From contig NC_040018.1 in NCBI RefSeq assembly GCF_000972845.2, forward strand, positions 15,535,157 to 15,599,156: a DNA stretch of 64,000 bases, given 5' to 3'. Under the pieces are notes generated by a model that worked only from the letters and a program-made list of their open reading frames with translations, had not been told where the DNA came from and searched no databases. Positions 1 through 12,287 of the stretch are shown piece after piece (the stretch's first letter is position 1; each line of letters starts with the position of its first letter). The translations under genes were made by a program, and so were the position numbers. The stretch is from Larimichthys crocea (lineage: Eukaryota; Chordata; Actinopteri; Sciaenidae).

Positions 1-1681
1 CGTCTCTCCATTCAGTGTCCTTGTCCTCCTCTCTCCATACTCCCCATACCTTCCTCACCAACCTCCCAGCACACTGCTCCCTTATCCCTCAGCTCAATTC
101 TGTGTGCGCTCTGCTACTCTCATTCCTCCACCTGCTGCTCTGTTCTCTGGACAAGAGATAGAAGGATGGGCAGCTGTAACCATCCCCTCATGGACAGACT
201 GTTTCTAATGTGTCATATGTGTGTGTGTGCAGTGTATGTACTCTTGTAGCATGGCTGGTTTAAGACTGAACCAAACTGCTGCGTTCTCCATTCAAGACCG
301 CTAATGTGAAACGTTAACCACAGTGGCTAAAGCAGCAACTAAGACATGGATCCTCCTCCCAAGCAAATGTGGGTTGCCAGATACTGTGAATTCTCCCCCT
401 CTGTGCCCCAAACAGCACCCACAACCCATCATCAATGGTGCTCCGTGCTCCCATGGTGGGTGATTGTAATTGTATTGAACTGGCTAGCAGCCAAGCGCAC
501 AAGTCTGCCAAGTCTGCCAAGTCCAGCTGCGCTGTTGCAATCAAAACACACTCACAGCTCTCAGCACAATCACATCATCAGCATGCGTAATTCCAAGACG
601 CACATACACACAAACATAAACATATATATCTCTATACATATATGCTAAGTATGAAGACAGAGATGAAACAGATTCATGGAAAAGGCTAAATTCACACAAG
701 AGGTGAGAGGAGAAGAAGAACAAGAAGAGCATGATGGTACAAACCGTTACCATATATTCTGCCCCTTCTAGAAGTCCAGGGTGTCCCTCCCTCCATTAGA
801 TGTCTGTGCAGACACTACAGCATGAAGTCGACTTTGTTCCTCCACCACTAATAGTGATGTACTGACTGTTTGGTCGAGTGACTGCTGATGTACGTGAAGG
901 GTTTCAGTAAATGTGTTAACTGCTCGACGGGCCTGAAGCAGCACATTGTGGTCTGCCCAGGTGTCACAACCTCCCCACTCAAAGTCTGTTTCCTGTCAGA
1001 TAGGTGCTCTTGAGGGACCGCAATATGATAGGACATTTTAAATGAGACATCGGGATCCTCATGTTGAAACATTTCTGATTATTTTAGAAGAGATCTCCTT
1101 AACTCTCTCTCACATACTGACATGCACAAACACTGATATCCAACGTCTTTAACGCCACAACACAGTAAGAAAATACAGTGCCTTCTTCTCCCTGTATTCA
1201 AAGCTAATATTTAAATTAGAGCTGTGACCATTAGGCCATTAAAAATTTACACACTCTCAATTAAAACTCAGCAGAGAGTAAACAGCAGCACTGTGTAGCA
1301 TCAACCATCTAAAATCATCAGCCTCTCCCTCAGTCTTACTCTAGCTGTTGCCTGTTTAATCATTGAAACTCAACAGTCTTACTGTAAGATCACGACTGAT
1401 TGTTCACCTCTCTACTTTATTCTGTGTGAATACCGCAAGCGTGTCTTGTGTCACGTTTCTTAGCCTGTGTGAAGGAAATGGGCCGTGTCATGTTAGTGTG
1501 ATCGGCAGCACAACGCGCATGATGGAGAGCACTTAAATAACTCATGAAAACCCTGTTCTCAACCCACAGTAGACCACTGGGAGGAACGTTCTGTATTGTG
1601 TGTCTGTGGATGTGTGGTGGCCCCCTTTGTCATGACTGCTTAACCAAGTGTCTTCAAGTATGTTGTGGTTAAGCGAGTGTG

Positions 1682-1715
<34 letters not shown>

Positions 1716-3739
1716 TTCAGTTGGAAAGAGAGTTTGAGATGAGTTTCTGTAAACGACATGGGGGCCCTCACGGCTAAACAGAAATAGCCTCAGAGAAAAG
1801 AGAGAAAGAGGCCTGAGAAGGAGGGAGAAGTGAGAAAGAGAGAAGAAGTAAAAAAAAAAAAGAAGAAGAAGAAGAGAGAGTTAAGAAAATTAGATTTACC
1901 AAACTCCTGTGTTTATCTGTGTAACCATTTGTGTGAGAAAAAAAAAAAAGGAAATAGATACCCAGTGAAAAGGCAGCCCAGCTACACTGATATGAGGAGA
2001 CAGCAGCACTTTCCACATAAACGCACTGAGCTCCAAAACCCACTGTGGTGATGGCCTCCCTCGGGGCATACTCACACACATCCACACGCACATGTCACTT
2101 ATTTTTTGTGTCCGTGCCTGCTTCATCATGACATCTTCCACCTCATCTCTCTGTCTCACTTTAACACTACCATCCTCTCCTTCACCAGCATCCCAACACC
2201 TTGCTTATTCATCTATCTGGCTGAACAGTACACTGTAGATCAGTGGTTCACAATCTATTTCCTTCAGGGACTGCTTTAAACTAAATCTGACTAAAGCTGA
2301 CTTCATATTACATTAACCATAGAATAATAACTGTATGGAACAAATAAACTGCACAATTCATTCAAATAGTTGAGGCAATCACTGCAGGAAATCTGTGTAA
2401 AACAGGTTATTTGGATGAATTCTGAGCAGATTATTTCCTGTGAATATTGCAGTTTTCTTGATATTTTAAAAAGGTTGTACACAGTTCTCTCTGTATCTTG
2501 TCTTTCTTTTCAAATTTAATAATCACACATCTCAATAGACTTCTTTTTGACAAAATTCTTTGTCTTCCTCTCATTTTTCTACTAGTTCTTTGGTTTAACT
2601 GCATACCTCTCTAATGCAGGGCCAGGCTGTTTACCAGAGAGTGAAGGCTTGAATATAACTTGTGTTCGCACTTGTGTCCTCACCGTGCTTTTATCCTTTC
2701 TCTTTTAACTTTGTTTATAATTATAATATAAACCTTGAAGCTTTGGTGTTCCTTAGTGTGGGACGGGACCCTGAGGTTGGTGCTGCAGATGAAGGATTTG
2801 AAGTGAAATAACAGAAGTCTCTTAAACAAAACAAAACAAAAGAAGATGAACATGGATGGATGTTTGAGTGTCTTTGTGTGTACATTTTATGGGAAGGTTG
2901 AGTTTGCCAGTTTGCACTATTGATATTTAAAAGCAGTTGCTATTAAACAATGCATTCAAAGGAGGTGAAGAGACCAGATCCTTTGCACATTTGCAAAACA
3001 AACTGCAGGGAAATCATTATTATTACCTCTGATCTCATGCAGCAGTATGTGTACGTTGACTGTAACGTAAAAAAAAAGAAAGAAAGCGAAGAGTACATTT
3101 AGTTTGGGTGAGAGGGTGATAGCTATAGCTATATAAAATGCAATAGTGGTGGAGGTGTGTGGTTCAAGAGTTACAACAAGATGAGCTATGGACATGAGAG
3201 CACAAGTCTGAAAAGAAGATTATTTTTTGTCACTATCTGTCACTTCAGACCTCATCTCATTCACTCTAGGGGTCTCACTACTTCCTATGTTGTCACACAG
3301 CAGGGTCAGAAGAACACCTCACACAGGAAACAGGAAGCAGAGATAAGCCTGCTAAGGGAAGAGATATAATGTATAGTCAGAGGCTAGCGTATGGGTTATT
3401 CTTAGTAGTTGAATGATGAACGGTAAACCAAAGCATTTACCTCTGCATGTTCAGTTGTGGCCACACAGAGTTATAAGATCAAGAAATGCAACATGAGACA
3501 TGACGAATGTGTCTGAAAAAGCTGCTAGGGATTGGAAAATTGCAGCAGGCGTGTTTAATTGCAATGGTCTGTTGGTGTGAAGTTACTGGATTATCCAGTC
3601 ACTTGAAACAGACAAGATTATTTTAAGTTACAGCAACCACTCAAAACAAAAGTAAAAAAGATAAAGACAGAGGAGAGAGTATTTAATGACACATACAGTA
3701 TGAGACAATGTCCAACACCTTTTGGAGAGCTATACTCAC
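1..3739. other. Non-coding stretch left of the second exon
   Basis: If the exon at 3740-3881 is real, this is intron or 3' sequence of the same gene. It holds a (GT)n run at 1684-1713, an A/AAG-rich run at 1849-1884 and AT-rich unique sequence. Open frames here are short and show no family resemblance. A weak terminal-exon possibility at 2956-3002 is discussed under rejected items. Confidence 0.5.
1684..1713. repeat. (GT)n microsatellite
   Basis: About 15 perfect dinucleotide units. Confidence 0.95.
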
Positions 3740-3881
3740 TGGAAAGTGGGCGTTCGTCTCGGTCAGCTTTCTCGGGCTCCACGGTCACTGGGTGAGAAGA
3801 AGTGTGGTCACCCGAAGGGTGTGAAGGCCCCGAGTCCACCTCCTTACTGACTCCAGCAGCACTCTCAATCACAGCACAAGC
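3740..3881 (-). CDS. Probable second coding exon of the same gene (142 nt)
   Basis: Read on the minus strand, an acceptor (pyrimidine-rich stretch ending CTTTCAG, CAG at 3882-3884) precedes an open segment starting GCT TGT GCT GTG. It ends CCA|GTGAGTAT, with the donor starting at 3739. The incoming phase is 0, which matches the phase 0 donor of the exon at 51981, and the outgoing phase is 1. The 47 codons read ACAVIESAAG, then a hydrophilic stretch rich in Ser, His, Asp and Glu ending DRDERPLS. Codon choice looks coding, with many GTG, GAC and GAG, and there is no simple repeat. This would extend the cysteine-rich protein with a charged, probably disordered tail. Assignment to that gene rests on strand, phase and absence of a rival, not on a transcript. 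The intron would be about 48.1 kb. It could instead be an exon of another minus-strand gene. Confidence 0.62.
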
Positions 3882-6605
3882 CTGAAAGATATAAAGACAT
3901 AATTAACAAACAAGAAACAAGGAAAGAACTTTTGAATGATGATGCTCTTTTGTAAGATAGAGGTTGAGTTTAAATACAGTTGAATCAATGAGTGACTTCA
4001 ATATAAAGTCTCCTATATTTATTAGCAACAACTCGAGATTTTCTTTCTGCTTTATGCATTTACTAAGAGGTGCTATGAAAATGTTACAGAACACAAGTAT
4101 TCTGCCATTGTTGAGGCTAAAACAGTAATATTGACATAACAATCGAATCTAAACAATAAAAAGACACAAATGGTGCAAATATAGCAATTAACTGCTGATG
4201 TAGGACATCATTGATGCAACCATTTTTAGCTGCTGTCACAGCACTCAGATTTCTGCTATAAAAAGACAACAACTAAAGGGGATGCAGCGCTGGGTGAAGA
4301 AGTGTCCCTTCCCAGAAGCGACAGAGCTGCAACACAGACAGACAGACTGAATCAAAGACGGAGAGAGACAGAGAGCGAGAAAGAGTTTTCCTGACAGCCC
4401 AAGTCTGTTTGGATGTGCTCGACTCTGCTCCCCTCCACAGCTGAAAGAGGAAAGAGGGATGAGCCTTCAGGAGAGAGACAAGCTGACCATGAAAAGCAGA
4501 GGGAGAAGCAGAGGGTGGCTGTCAGCAAGGAGAGAGAGAGAGAAGTGGGGGAGAGTTTAAAAGAGGCTGTGATGGCTTCCACCATTGACGAGTAGGAGAG
4601 AGACAGGCTGGGGTGGTGCAGCGCATCTTAAGACAAAAAGGCACCCTGGGCTTATGAAATATACATAGCTCTCAGCTGGAGACAGACACAGAGCGACAGA
4701 GCAGAGGAGGGCCCTGAAGACTGATGAGACTCCACTACCCCTCCTAAACACACACTGCTAAAAATAAAATACACAGACACATTCCTAATGACTTCTCATG
4801 AGGAGCCAGGGGGGAAGTAGTTAGTGCTCTCTTCTTTGAGTGTGTGTGTTCTCACATTCACACACATACATGCAGGTGTTTGTGAGCATCAAGTTGCATC
4901 AATGCTTCCTCCTACAGTTACAGACTGATTGGGCAAACCACAAAAGTAGCGATGACAAAAAAAGACGACAAGTGCTTTGGCTGTGGGCCAATATGTAAAT
5001 CCACCTGCTGGTCAGGGGGATTTCGTTTTTTGTGTGTGTGTCGGAAATTTGTATCAACTGCCTCTCGCAGACCTGCCCAGCTGCCCTCTCTTCAAGCCCA
5101 GACAACTGCCTCTGCCACGCCAGCAGTTAAAAACCATTTAAACAGACCTCACTTAACAATAAACTCACCCTTTGTTCAAGCCAACGATCCACCTCTCCCA
5201 CGCACTCTCTGTAATAGCTACACCATTGAAGTATTGGGATTCTCATGCGAGTGTGTTTGTGTACGTGTTAGCACAGACTGGGTATATTCATTTATTTGCT
5301 TTCTCAAGTCTCCTTACTTATCTTATCCTCTTCATCAGACGGATAGGGTGTGCCTCACCAGTCTATATCCCTAACACGTCAGGTGTAAGCAAAAAAAAAA
5401 AATAAAGCGGTGCAGGTAAATAGTCATGTCTGAGCCTGGGGATTATCTCCACTCCAGAAAACACACACAACAAACATGTCTACACGTTTCCTAACCTTTT
5501 TGTCATCTATTCTCTCTTCCAGCCACTTTGCAGTCCTTTTCTTCTTTCTCCATTCTGAGTAAAACTGCACACAAGGAACTTGTTTATGAATTCCCCACAC
5601 TGTATATTAAACTGTTAAAGTAAAAAGGAGGGTATAGAGAGCTGTCAGGTCAGGGCCATGAGCCTTCATGATTTAATTGTGACTGAGACACTGTTGCTTC
5701 CCTCATTCACTAAAACAGATGGTAGAGTAATACTCAAACACACTGGCCTTAAAGAACAAGCTGGGGTGCCTAGATTTGATGGTACACATAACTGTTGTCA
5801 TCATTGCTCTCAAATGACACACTTATGTGTATATATAATTAGCGGGGGACATAGTCACTCACAGTATGTCATGTTACAAAACAAACTGTTCCTGTGGCAA
5901 CAATCATTAGTTCACAATCATAAGTTCTGAGCTTAAAGCAATAAAAAATAAAATGAAATAAAATCATTTTGATGCTACATTAACTTGTCCACACACCACC
6001 AACTATTTAAGACTTCTGCCTGAATTAATATGCACACTCATGTTTATATATGCCCTCTGAATTAAGCTGTAACAGACCAGGGACATGTAAGATGCAGCAC
6101 AGGAGTCGGGAGGTGAAATGAGGAGGATCTAGAGAGGTAATACTAATTGAGGTTAATTCCACAGTCAAGCATTATCTCTTCTAATCATTAAGGAGGAAGT
6201 TGGTAATGGATGATGTTGCAGGACATGCAGAGAGCCTGCCTGCAGAAACCACACAGCAGTGCGGAGTACCGTGTGCCCTCAAAGGATCAAAAGACATTAG
6301 CAGTCGTGTGTAGATCTTGATATGAAGCTGCAGATAAACAAAGAGGGCCTGCAGCAGGTTTGCACAAGTAGAAGTGTGAGTGCTTGTGTGCGTATACGAG
6401 TGTCTTAGAGAGAGAGGCTTGTCAGTCAAGAAAGTCACAGTCTCCCTCGTCATTTGCCTGTCCCACATCTCACCTGTCAATCACTTGAAGCAATGCTGAC
6501 ACTGTCTCACACACAGGCACCCTGCTCTGGACTCAATATCACTTCCTAGCAGTGACACACAGGGAGTGAAACACGCCCAGAAACACATGCACCCACCAAC
6601 AATGA

Positions 6606-6700
6606 CTCTCTCTCTCTCTCTGTCTCTCGCTCTCTCTCTCTCTCTCCCACACACACACAGACACACACACACACACACACACGCACGCACACACACTCAC
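6606..6700. repeat. Compound (CT)n(CA)n microsatellite
   Basis: A CT block with a few interruptions passes directly into a CA block with CG interruptions. Confidence 0.95.
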
Positions 6701-9700
6701 TGTGACCTAACCCAGGGACAAGCTCTTTCATCACGGCTGTGCCCGTCGATACTTGAGCCCTGCACAACATCTGCAGTTCAACACTTACCAGATTCATTAA
6801 GGAGGACAGAGTCAAAAGCAAAACATACATCGATAGGAAGAGGAGGTGGGTGCACATGTGTGTGTGCGTGTGTGTCACCAGGGGGCAGGGCCATCCATAA
6901 ACACTGCTGACAGTCTAGACAGGAAATACACTTGAGGATGTCAATACGTTAGTCAGCGGGGGTGAGGATAGATCAATAGGAACACAGGATGATGTCACTG
7001 GCTGCAGATGAGATCACTTGACGCCAGAGAGGTTTTGATATCAAATGAATTGCATATTCATAAAGTGTTCCATATTATCTATTTTACAGGAACAAAGAGG
7101 GAGAAAATAATGAAATGATATTCACTTGCAAACAGCTGAAGAGTCAACTAAGACAGAGTACGGAATTTCCAAAAGACCTCTGAGCAATAAATCATGTAAT
7201 TATCCCTCTGTTTCTTCTGGTGCCAATTCCAGCTGTTCTGTATTCACTACACTGGCACTCGAATCACTATTGTGTTACATCATTTTATGTTAGAGAGTTG
7301 GAAAGCAGATGTTAATTCATGTGAAAATGCCACAGATTACAACTTCAACATTATTGGGAATAAAAAAGCCTCCGGAGGCATACAGTGATTCTCCCTCGAG
7401 ATTTAGGAAAATAAAGGAGATGAAGCCGATTGCACCCACAGGACTCGACTGCCCTATATCACGTTGCCTTTCTTCCCATGGTGCTGAGCACAAGCATCTG
7501 TGTGTGTGCACACGCTCTGGCCGATGTGTATTTACGTGTGTTCTCAGCTCTTCTGACATTTCCTCAAACGTGGTTGACATTTCCAGGGGATTTGAGGATT
7601 TGATCCTTCTGTGTTTGAAGAGTTGTGTGCTGCCCTCCTCAAAACACTGAGGAAAAGGCTGCAGCAGAGCCGGCAGCGTGCCCTGCCTTCAAGGCCTTAC
7701 TCTACAGCATTTGGAGCAGCCTGTTCTCACTCACCCAAAATGTGATCAGGAGAAGGCCTCCACTATACATTGCCAGCCTTTTACAGATGACTAGTTCACT
7801 GCTTGGTCTTTTACTTAGTCTTGCTGTTTTCCCCTGAGCTGTGGAGTGTTTCTGCTTCTCTCAACTGAGGCAGAAAAGCTATCACCAAAAGATATGAGAG
7901 ACTAAAGTAGATAGAAATCGTGTGGGAGGGAGAGAGAGGGAGAGAAAGCAAGAAAGTGTGAGAGAGAGGGAGGGATGGATCTGTTTCTCCCGCTACAGGC
8001 TGGTTAGTGGAGCGAACTGACATAGACTGACATCTCTCTTCCACGGAGACAGAGTTAAAAAGAGCCTCGCTACTCTTTGTCCATTACTCTCTCTCTCTCT
8101 CTCTCCAACCTTACCTCTTTTTACTCTTTCAGCTGCCCTGCCTTCTCTCTCTTACTCTCTATCTGTCTCTCTCTGCCCAACCTGCAGTTCCCATGTCTTG
8201 CTTTTTCTGCCTGAATGGACTCTGCAGCAGTCCTGTCCTGGCCTAGGGCTCAAATTACACCCTACTATACACAAACACACACACACATATATACACACAC
8301 ATACACACAAGCCCATACAGTAGCCATGAGGAGGCCCAGGGCCAAAACACAGGTCAGGCTTGGGTCAATGAAGGGCAGAAAGGCAGGAAGTCTGACCGAA
8401 GCAAACTGAGGCTGATCTGATAAAAGCAGGATACGTAAGACAAGAGGCACAAATACATTCATATTAAGAATTTGGCTCGCTTGTTAGATTATCTGCCTAA
8501 CTGAATGGATAAAACATGCACAAACATATATACAGCCGGAAGCTCACAGCTACAAAATGTGAAATATGATCAATATTTATCACATACATCAAAATAAAAC
8601 ACTTCCTGGAACAACACAGTTGACCATATGTCAAATATAGCCAAATAAATAACATCCTTTAACTATAAGTTGCGACACTGGAACGGATGCTGGACATGAC
8701 CTTGGAGGAAACCAGAATTGGCATCAGTCTCTTGTCCGAAGAAATAACTCAGCATACATTATAATTGCTAATAAGAGTCAGACTCTATCAGCAGTATTGT
8801 TTCAGTCTTACCACACCTGCAAACCCCCGTACACCACAGGATACTTGAGGTCAGTGTATCAGCCAAAGTGATCTGACCTCAGTGCTCACTATCATCCTGT
8901 CCTTCAAATGCCAGTGATGTCATGGCCGTAAAACATGTGCATCCTGATGGAGAGCAGCGCTCAAAGGGAAGGGAAGCACTGCATTTGAAGTATCACAGTA
9001 AACATTTTGCCCCTTCCTGTGTTAGTTTGTGCCCGGGAACGGGATGCACTGTGCCTTAATAACCATGTGATATAACCCCTTCAAGGGAGGTCATAGCATA
9101 GAGAGGGAGCAGGGAGGGATTCGGACTCCAACAGCAACACTATATCTGCATCAATACATGCTGCATTTTACTCCTGTCTGCTTCAGCCTTTTCAGTTTAT
9201 ATTCTTAATTCAAATTCAAGGTTGTTAGGCTATTTTCAGTTTCAGAGGTATTTAGACTTTGATGGGTTAAACCTGTAGTTGGGTCTCAAACTGCAGGGTA
9301 AGAAAAACCTAGATGGATGTCAATAAATCAAGAGAAATGATCCTCCATGGCACTACAGCGTGTCCTTGGGCTAACGCTCCAAAAACATAAAAACACTCAA
9401 TCTTCCTCAGCCTCAAACAAAATACTTTATACACAAAAAGTATGTGCACACAGGTAGTCACATGCATACACACACACACATACAGTGACTGCTCATGACG
9501 ATGACTGCAGGGCTGTGTCTTTCTCCCCGGTCTGTTGGGAACTCTAACAGGAAGAGGGTAAGTGCTATCGATTGGCTTCTTCCTGCTTGGCCTGGTTGTC
9601 GGAGCAAAAACAAGCTGACCGTTTGACCGTCTGCTTTTCAGTGCAGCACTAACCACATGTACACTCACACACACACACACACGCACAGAGACAGTGCTTG

Positions 9701-9701
9701 C

Positions 9702-9751
9702 CTTAAGGAGGTTATTCTTGAAGCAGTCCAGCATCAAGTCCTCTTGTGTTT
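9702..9751 (-). other. Exon-like 50-nt segment with a GC-type donor
   Basis: Minus-strand CCTCAG (CAG at 9752-9754) is followed by an open segment encoding TQEDLMLDCFKNNLLK and then AAG|GCAAGC, a good match to the rare GC donor class. Codons look coding. Entry would be phase 1 and exit phase 0. Exit fits the exon at 3881, but entry does not fit the phase 0 donor at 51981, so it needs another unseen exon of length 3n+1 between them. Read in phase 0 it stops after five codons. It may be an alternative exon or chance. Confidence 0.22.
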
Positions 9752-12238
9752 CTGAGGTTTTAGGAGCCATATAGAGTAAAAGGTCACACAGTTATGTCAA
9801 ATTATATTTTAATATAACTATCATGATCAGCTGTAGTAATTGGCCCTGTTGGTCAACCTGGCAATCATGTCTAATGATCACACAAAATTTAGCAGGGAGA
9901 GAAAAATGAATGAATTAATAAATTAATTAATGTTCTCACAGAAGCACACTTACAAAAACATCATCTGCGTTTGTAACGCCAATAATGCTCAAAGACTGTT
10001 CCTGAAGGACTATGCATGTTGTGTGTGCTGCTTATGGCTTGAGGATGTATACATATAGCAGAAAAGACTTAGAGACAGACACTTGGGTTAATATACAACA
10101 CTCCTCTGGGCAGCACTGTGACATTATGAACAGAAATCTCTGCTGCACTCGGCTCTCTTCGATGGCATTTAGATATGAGGCGGAGCAAAGGAGGGGTACA
10201 AATCAGGAGGAGGGATAAGTGGATGGGCAGACAAGCAGACTGATGGAGACAGAGAGACTGCACATTGTGGTTTAACAAATCAAAGGGGGGGATGGAAAAG
10301 ATGGAAAGAAGAGAGAACAGTGGCATGTATGTGTTTAAGTAAAATGCCTTCTTTAACAGACGTGAATGGACATCTTGATGTGACCGAGGTAAACATATTT
10401 CTCTGAGCCTTGCAGACACAGGGCAGCGTACTGAAAATGCAATTTTGACATCACTTGATGAGTTGTAGCACACTAGGAATGGTGTCGACTGCTGTTCCTT
10501 TTTTTATAGTAGCACACAATTGTTTTTGTGTTTTCTTAACTGACTCAACTAATCAAATGATGTCTTGTACTATCTAGTGAAATATAGTTTTAATATATAT
10601 TAAACAGTTAAAAGTGGGTGAAACGATGTCAGATCACTTTTAAAGGGCAATCCTGACACAGAAACAATCAGCATCACTGCATTTTCAGTATTGTTACTGT
10701 TGTTGTTGTTGTTACAGTATTATTTATTCTCACAGTTTTCTGCCAGGCTGCAGTATACAGTAGTTGTAAACCTCAGTGTAATTCTTTTTTATTTACCATA
10801 ATTTAGCACATCATATCAAAGGCGCAGTGTAAATATGAACATCATAATATTAACCATGTTTGTATCAAAATGTCATTTTTTATGTATGGACTTTATTGCT
10901 CCATTTACTGGTAAATATGAAAGGCTGGTGTCAGCCAAAAACACTGCTGCACTCGTATATCTGTTGTCAGGCCCCAGGAAAATATATACAGTAGGTAATA
11001 TATACAGCAGAGCACAGCAAAACAACTCTATTCTCTAGAGGGAGAAGAAAGTGGGGAGACAGCGAGAACAAGATAGAGAGAGATACATAGTCAGAAGGAA
11101 AGAGGGAGAAGGAGAGAGAGGGAGAAGCACAAAGGGCTGTTTTCTGCTGGGTGGGTAAAGTGTGTCCAGGGGGCAGCTGAGTGAGCACACACAACACAAA
11201 GCCTGTCATTAGTCCCAGGCTTTTTGCAGACGCAACAAACTGTGAGAGGGTGTGTGAGAGAGAGAGAGAGAGCGAGGGAGAGAGAGGATGACGTTGCATG
11301 CATGTGTGACTCTAGATGTGCGTATGTGTGGAGTTTGAGACGTTGACAAAAGCCTGTGTTGTTGTGCTTGTCTTCTCTGATGTACAGCTCCTTCAGGATC
11401 ACAGCCCTCTGCAGTCAATACTCAGCCCTGCCTGCTTCTGTGAATGTGTGTGTGAGATCAGTTACAATGTATAGATCCCGCCATCCCCATCCTCCTCCTC
11501 CTCCTCCTTCCCCTCCCCTTTCCTTCTCTTCTCTCCATCCTCCTCCTTGTATCTGCCTCTGACACCACCACACACACTGCCTCCTGTCTACCAGCTGCCA
11601 CTTTGCAGCCATTCATCAGGGCTATGATTAGTGTGTGGAGGAATGTCATGTAGCTACAGCCGACTCCTCACCCGGACCCTGACCTTTCAACTCTGGACGA
11701 CCCTGGGTGACCCCAGGGCTGCAGCAGCTGCTTTTACACTGCGCCGACACACTCCATTAGGTCTGACACCTGCTTCTTTGCACACCGAATCACAGTGAAA
11801 CACACACAGAAACACGCGCACAAAGATTCAGAGGATGGCTGCAGAAGCAAGACTCAAAACAGTTACTTATGCACGGGCACACACACACACAATGGCCTTT
11901 ACACATGCTAATGCTGTAAGGCGGCCCTTTTATGAGATTACACAGTCATTACAGTGAGAGGGGTCATGAGGGGCACCTGTAGCTGAGCGGCTCCACAGTC
12001 TATCAGGAGCAAGTGTGAGTGTAAGTGTGTGTGTGCTAATGTGTGTGTGTGTGGAAAAACAGAAAATGAATAAAAGAGTGTGACAGAGTGTATGTACTGT
12101 ATAAACTGAAGTACAGTATAAGCAGACCTACAGGACTGTTATAGAGCCAAAACTAGCGTCATTCAGTGGACACTGTGCATATGTTCTGTATGCAATAAGA
12201 CACTCTTTGTATGACTGAGTGTTTCTGTGTGAGCGTGC

Positions 12239-12241
<3 letters not shown>

Positions 12242-12279
<38 letters not shown>

Positions 12280-12287
12280 TGTGTGTG
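12242..12287. repeat. (GT)n microsatellite
   Basis: Near-perfect GT run with one CT interruption near its right end. Confidence 0.95.

Noticed and set aside
2235..2300. GATCAGTGGTTCACAATCT, similar to the start of a common fish interspersed repeat
   Set aside because: Only about 20 bp resemble it and the rest does not follow the pattern, so no call was made.
2956..3002. Possible terminal exon on the minus strand: CCCTGCAG followed in the right phase (1) by 14 codons and TGA
   Set aside because: The stretch before the acceptor is poor in pyrimidines, the encoded tail (CFANVQRIWSLHLL) has no support, and no nearby polyadenylation signal was found on the minus strand. It could be tested by junction reads from 3740.
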